Below are positions 63,084 to 64,000 of a stretch of 64,000 bases of DNA, in pieces. The DNA comes from Pyruvatibacter mobilis (GTDB lineage: Bacteria > Pseudomonadota > Alphaproteobacteria > CGMCC-115125): NCBI RefSeq assembly GCF_012848855.1, contig NZ_CP051630.1, forward strand, positions 1,839,501 to 1,903,500, in the 5' to 3' direction. The notes beneath the pieces were generated by a model. The model ran no database searches. It saw only the letters and a program-made list of their open reading frames with translations, and had not been told where the DNA came from. The stretch's first letter is position 1, and each line of letters begins with the position of its first letter. The position numbers and the translations under genes are program-made.

Positions 63084-63653
63084 TTATTTGAGGTAATCAC
63101 CTGCATTCACCGGGGCGCGGGCTGCTTCCTCGACCTCGTAGAATGGCATCGGCTTCACGCTGGCCATGCCGGCGATGACGCTACCGGGGAAAACCTCAAC
63201 CGCATTGTTCAGATCTGTAACGGCTGCGTTGTAGAAGCGCCTGGCTGCCGAGATATGGCCTTCCACCTCGGTATAGGTGTCCTGGGCCTTGGTCATGGCC
63301 TCCGCCGAGCGCAATTCCGGATAGGCCTCGGCTGTGGCGAAGAAGCGCATCATGCCTGCCTGCAGGCTGCGCTCAGCCTCGATGTGGCTCTTCACCGCTG
63401 CCGGATCGTCGGGATTGTAATCAGCCATGGCGCGGGCACGCAGCTCCGTCACCTCCGTCAGCAGCTCCTTTTCGTGCTCCATGAACCTCTGGGCGATGGT
63501 GAGCACGTTGGGGATCAGATCGTGGCGCTTGCGCAGCTGCACATCGATGGATGAGAGCGCTTCGCGGGCGCGGTTGCGCCGGGCGATGAGCGTGACATAC
63601 CAGATGTACCCGCCGATGAGCACGAGCGCGACAATACCGAGAATGATTTCCAT
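63084..63653 (-). CDS. lemA: LemA family protein
   Basis: Protein of 189 residues with one N-terminal membrane helix (about 2-21) followed by a long helical bundle. Family motifs include IDVQLRKRHDLIPNVL, AERSLQAGMMRFFATAEAYP and RRFYNAAVTDLNNAVEVFPG. LemA proteins are inner-membrane anchored and of poorly known role. The frame extends to 63710, but ATG 63653 is the family start. It leads the pair with DUF3137. Confidence 0.9.
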   Translation of the reverse strand: MEIILGIVALVLIGGYIWYVTLIARRNRAREALSSIDVQLRKRHDLIPNVLTIAQRFMEHEKELLTEVTELRARAMADYNPDDPAAVKSHIEAERSLQAGMMRFFATAEAYPELRSAEAMTKAQDTYTEVEGHISAARRFYNAAVTDLNNAVEVFPGSVIAGMASVKPMPFYEVEEAARAPVNAGDYLK

Positions 63654-63742
63654 GGGAGCCCTGTTCCGGAAACATGCGGGGTGCAGACAAATACGGGCCG
63701 TAGTATGCACAGAGTGGATGACGATTTGAAAGGAAGCAGCTC

Positions 63743-64000
63743 ATGCGCCTGGCCGCCTTTACCCACAACGACACCACCCATATCGGTCTTGTGGAGACCA
63801 CCGGGTCGGGCACCGTCCTGCGGCCTGCAAGGGGGCTGTCGTCCGAGGGATTGACCCTGCGTGACGTGCTGGCCGGAGGCGAGGCACTGCTGACACGTCT
63901 GCGCGACGAGGCGCAGGCGAGTGACGCGCTGCCGCTTGAGGCCGTGACGCTGACTGCGCCCATACCCCGTCCCGGCAAGGTGCTGGCCATCGGTCTCAAT
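63743..64000 (+). CDS. Fumarylacetoacetate hydrolase family protein (5' part)
   Basis: The first 86 codons of a gene that runs off the window. The visible protein begins MRLAAFTHNDTTHIGLVE and ends PIPRPGKVLAIGLN, the start of the conserved PGKV-x-AIGLNY segment of FAH-family enzymes (acylpyruvate hydrolases, 2-hydroxyhepta-2,4-diene-1,7-dioate isomerases and others). AAGGA lies about ten bases before the ATG. The catalytic domain is not visible, so activity cannot be assigned. Confidence 0.83.
   Translation, partial: MRLAAFTHNDTTHIGLVETTGSGTVLRPARGLSSEGLTLRDVLAGGEALLTRLRDEAQASDALPLEAVTLTAPIPRPGKVLAIGLN

Noticed and set aside
1-64000. Mobile elements, CRISPR arrays, prophage
   Set aside because: No transposase or integrase frames, no regularly spaced repeats and no structural phage proteins were seen.

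Overview
This 64 kb window is a high-GC, gene-dense piece of bacterial chromosome, almost certainly from an alphaproteobacterium. The support is PleC/DivJ-type histidine kinases, a PAS_5-family protein, ExoD, DUF4112, two full CtrA-type TTAA-N7-TTAA boxes and a cluster of GANTC (CcrM-type) sites. The many acyl-CoA dehydrogenases and lipid-CoA enzymes suit a fatty-acid/hydrocarbon-degrading lineage such as Parvibaculum and relatives; that genus-level idea is inference. I see no phage genes, transposases, CRISPR arrays or rRNA genes. One tRNA gene, tRNA-Val(CAC), is present.

Layout. 1-5.6 kb: glutathione reductase (cut by the window edge), rpiA and a succinate-semialdehyde dehydrogenase form a minus-strand run; a DUF2817 peptidase, phosphoglycolate phosphatase, tRNA-Val and an ArsC-like protein lie on plus. 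5.7-12.5 kb: an orphan histidine kinase, then a minus-strand run of acyl-CoA dehydrogenase, uracil-DNA glycosylase, lipoprotein hydrolase and ArnT-like glycosyltransferase. 12.5-25.4 kb: thioesterase, flavin monooxygenase-like protein, nucleoside transporter, SDR, two more orphan kinases, and acyl-CoA dehydrogenases including a PimC/PimD-like subunit pair. 25.7-33.5 kb: a degenerate CobS-like protein overlapping cobA tail to tail, a membrane retropepsin, phosphomannomutase, thioesterase, TauE/SafE transporter, dusA, exoD and DUF4112.

33.5-45 kb: a TetR regulator diverges from a Rieske oxygenase across a palindromic operator; moaB-moeA follow; a second acyl-CoA dehydrogenase pair comes next; a MarR regulator diverges from an RND efflux adaptor/pump operon across a palindrome that covers both promoters. 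45-51 kb: a conserved hypothetical gene preceded by a CtrA box, aminopeptidase N, and a PAS histidine kinase whose 250 bp upstream region holds a CtrA box, six GANTC sites and inverted repeats. 51-58 kb: a translationally coupled sigma factor / putative anti-sigma / CnrX-like sensor set behind a five-EF-hand secreted protein, then a coupled operon of two PYROXD2/CrtI-like flavoproteins and a GcvT-like folate protein. 58-64 kb: glnE, HU, DUF3137, LemA and the start of a fumarylacetoacetate hydrolase family gene.

Functional themes are acyl-CoA oxidation (six ACADs, hydratase, SDR, thioesterases), cell-cycle-linked signalling, redox and metal homeostasis, and efflux. The best candidates for undescribed biology are the flavoprotein/GcvT operon, the EF-hand/ECF/metal-sensor module, the motif-less CobS homologue and the two putative CtrA targets. 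All calls were made by eye from sequence, without database searches.
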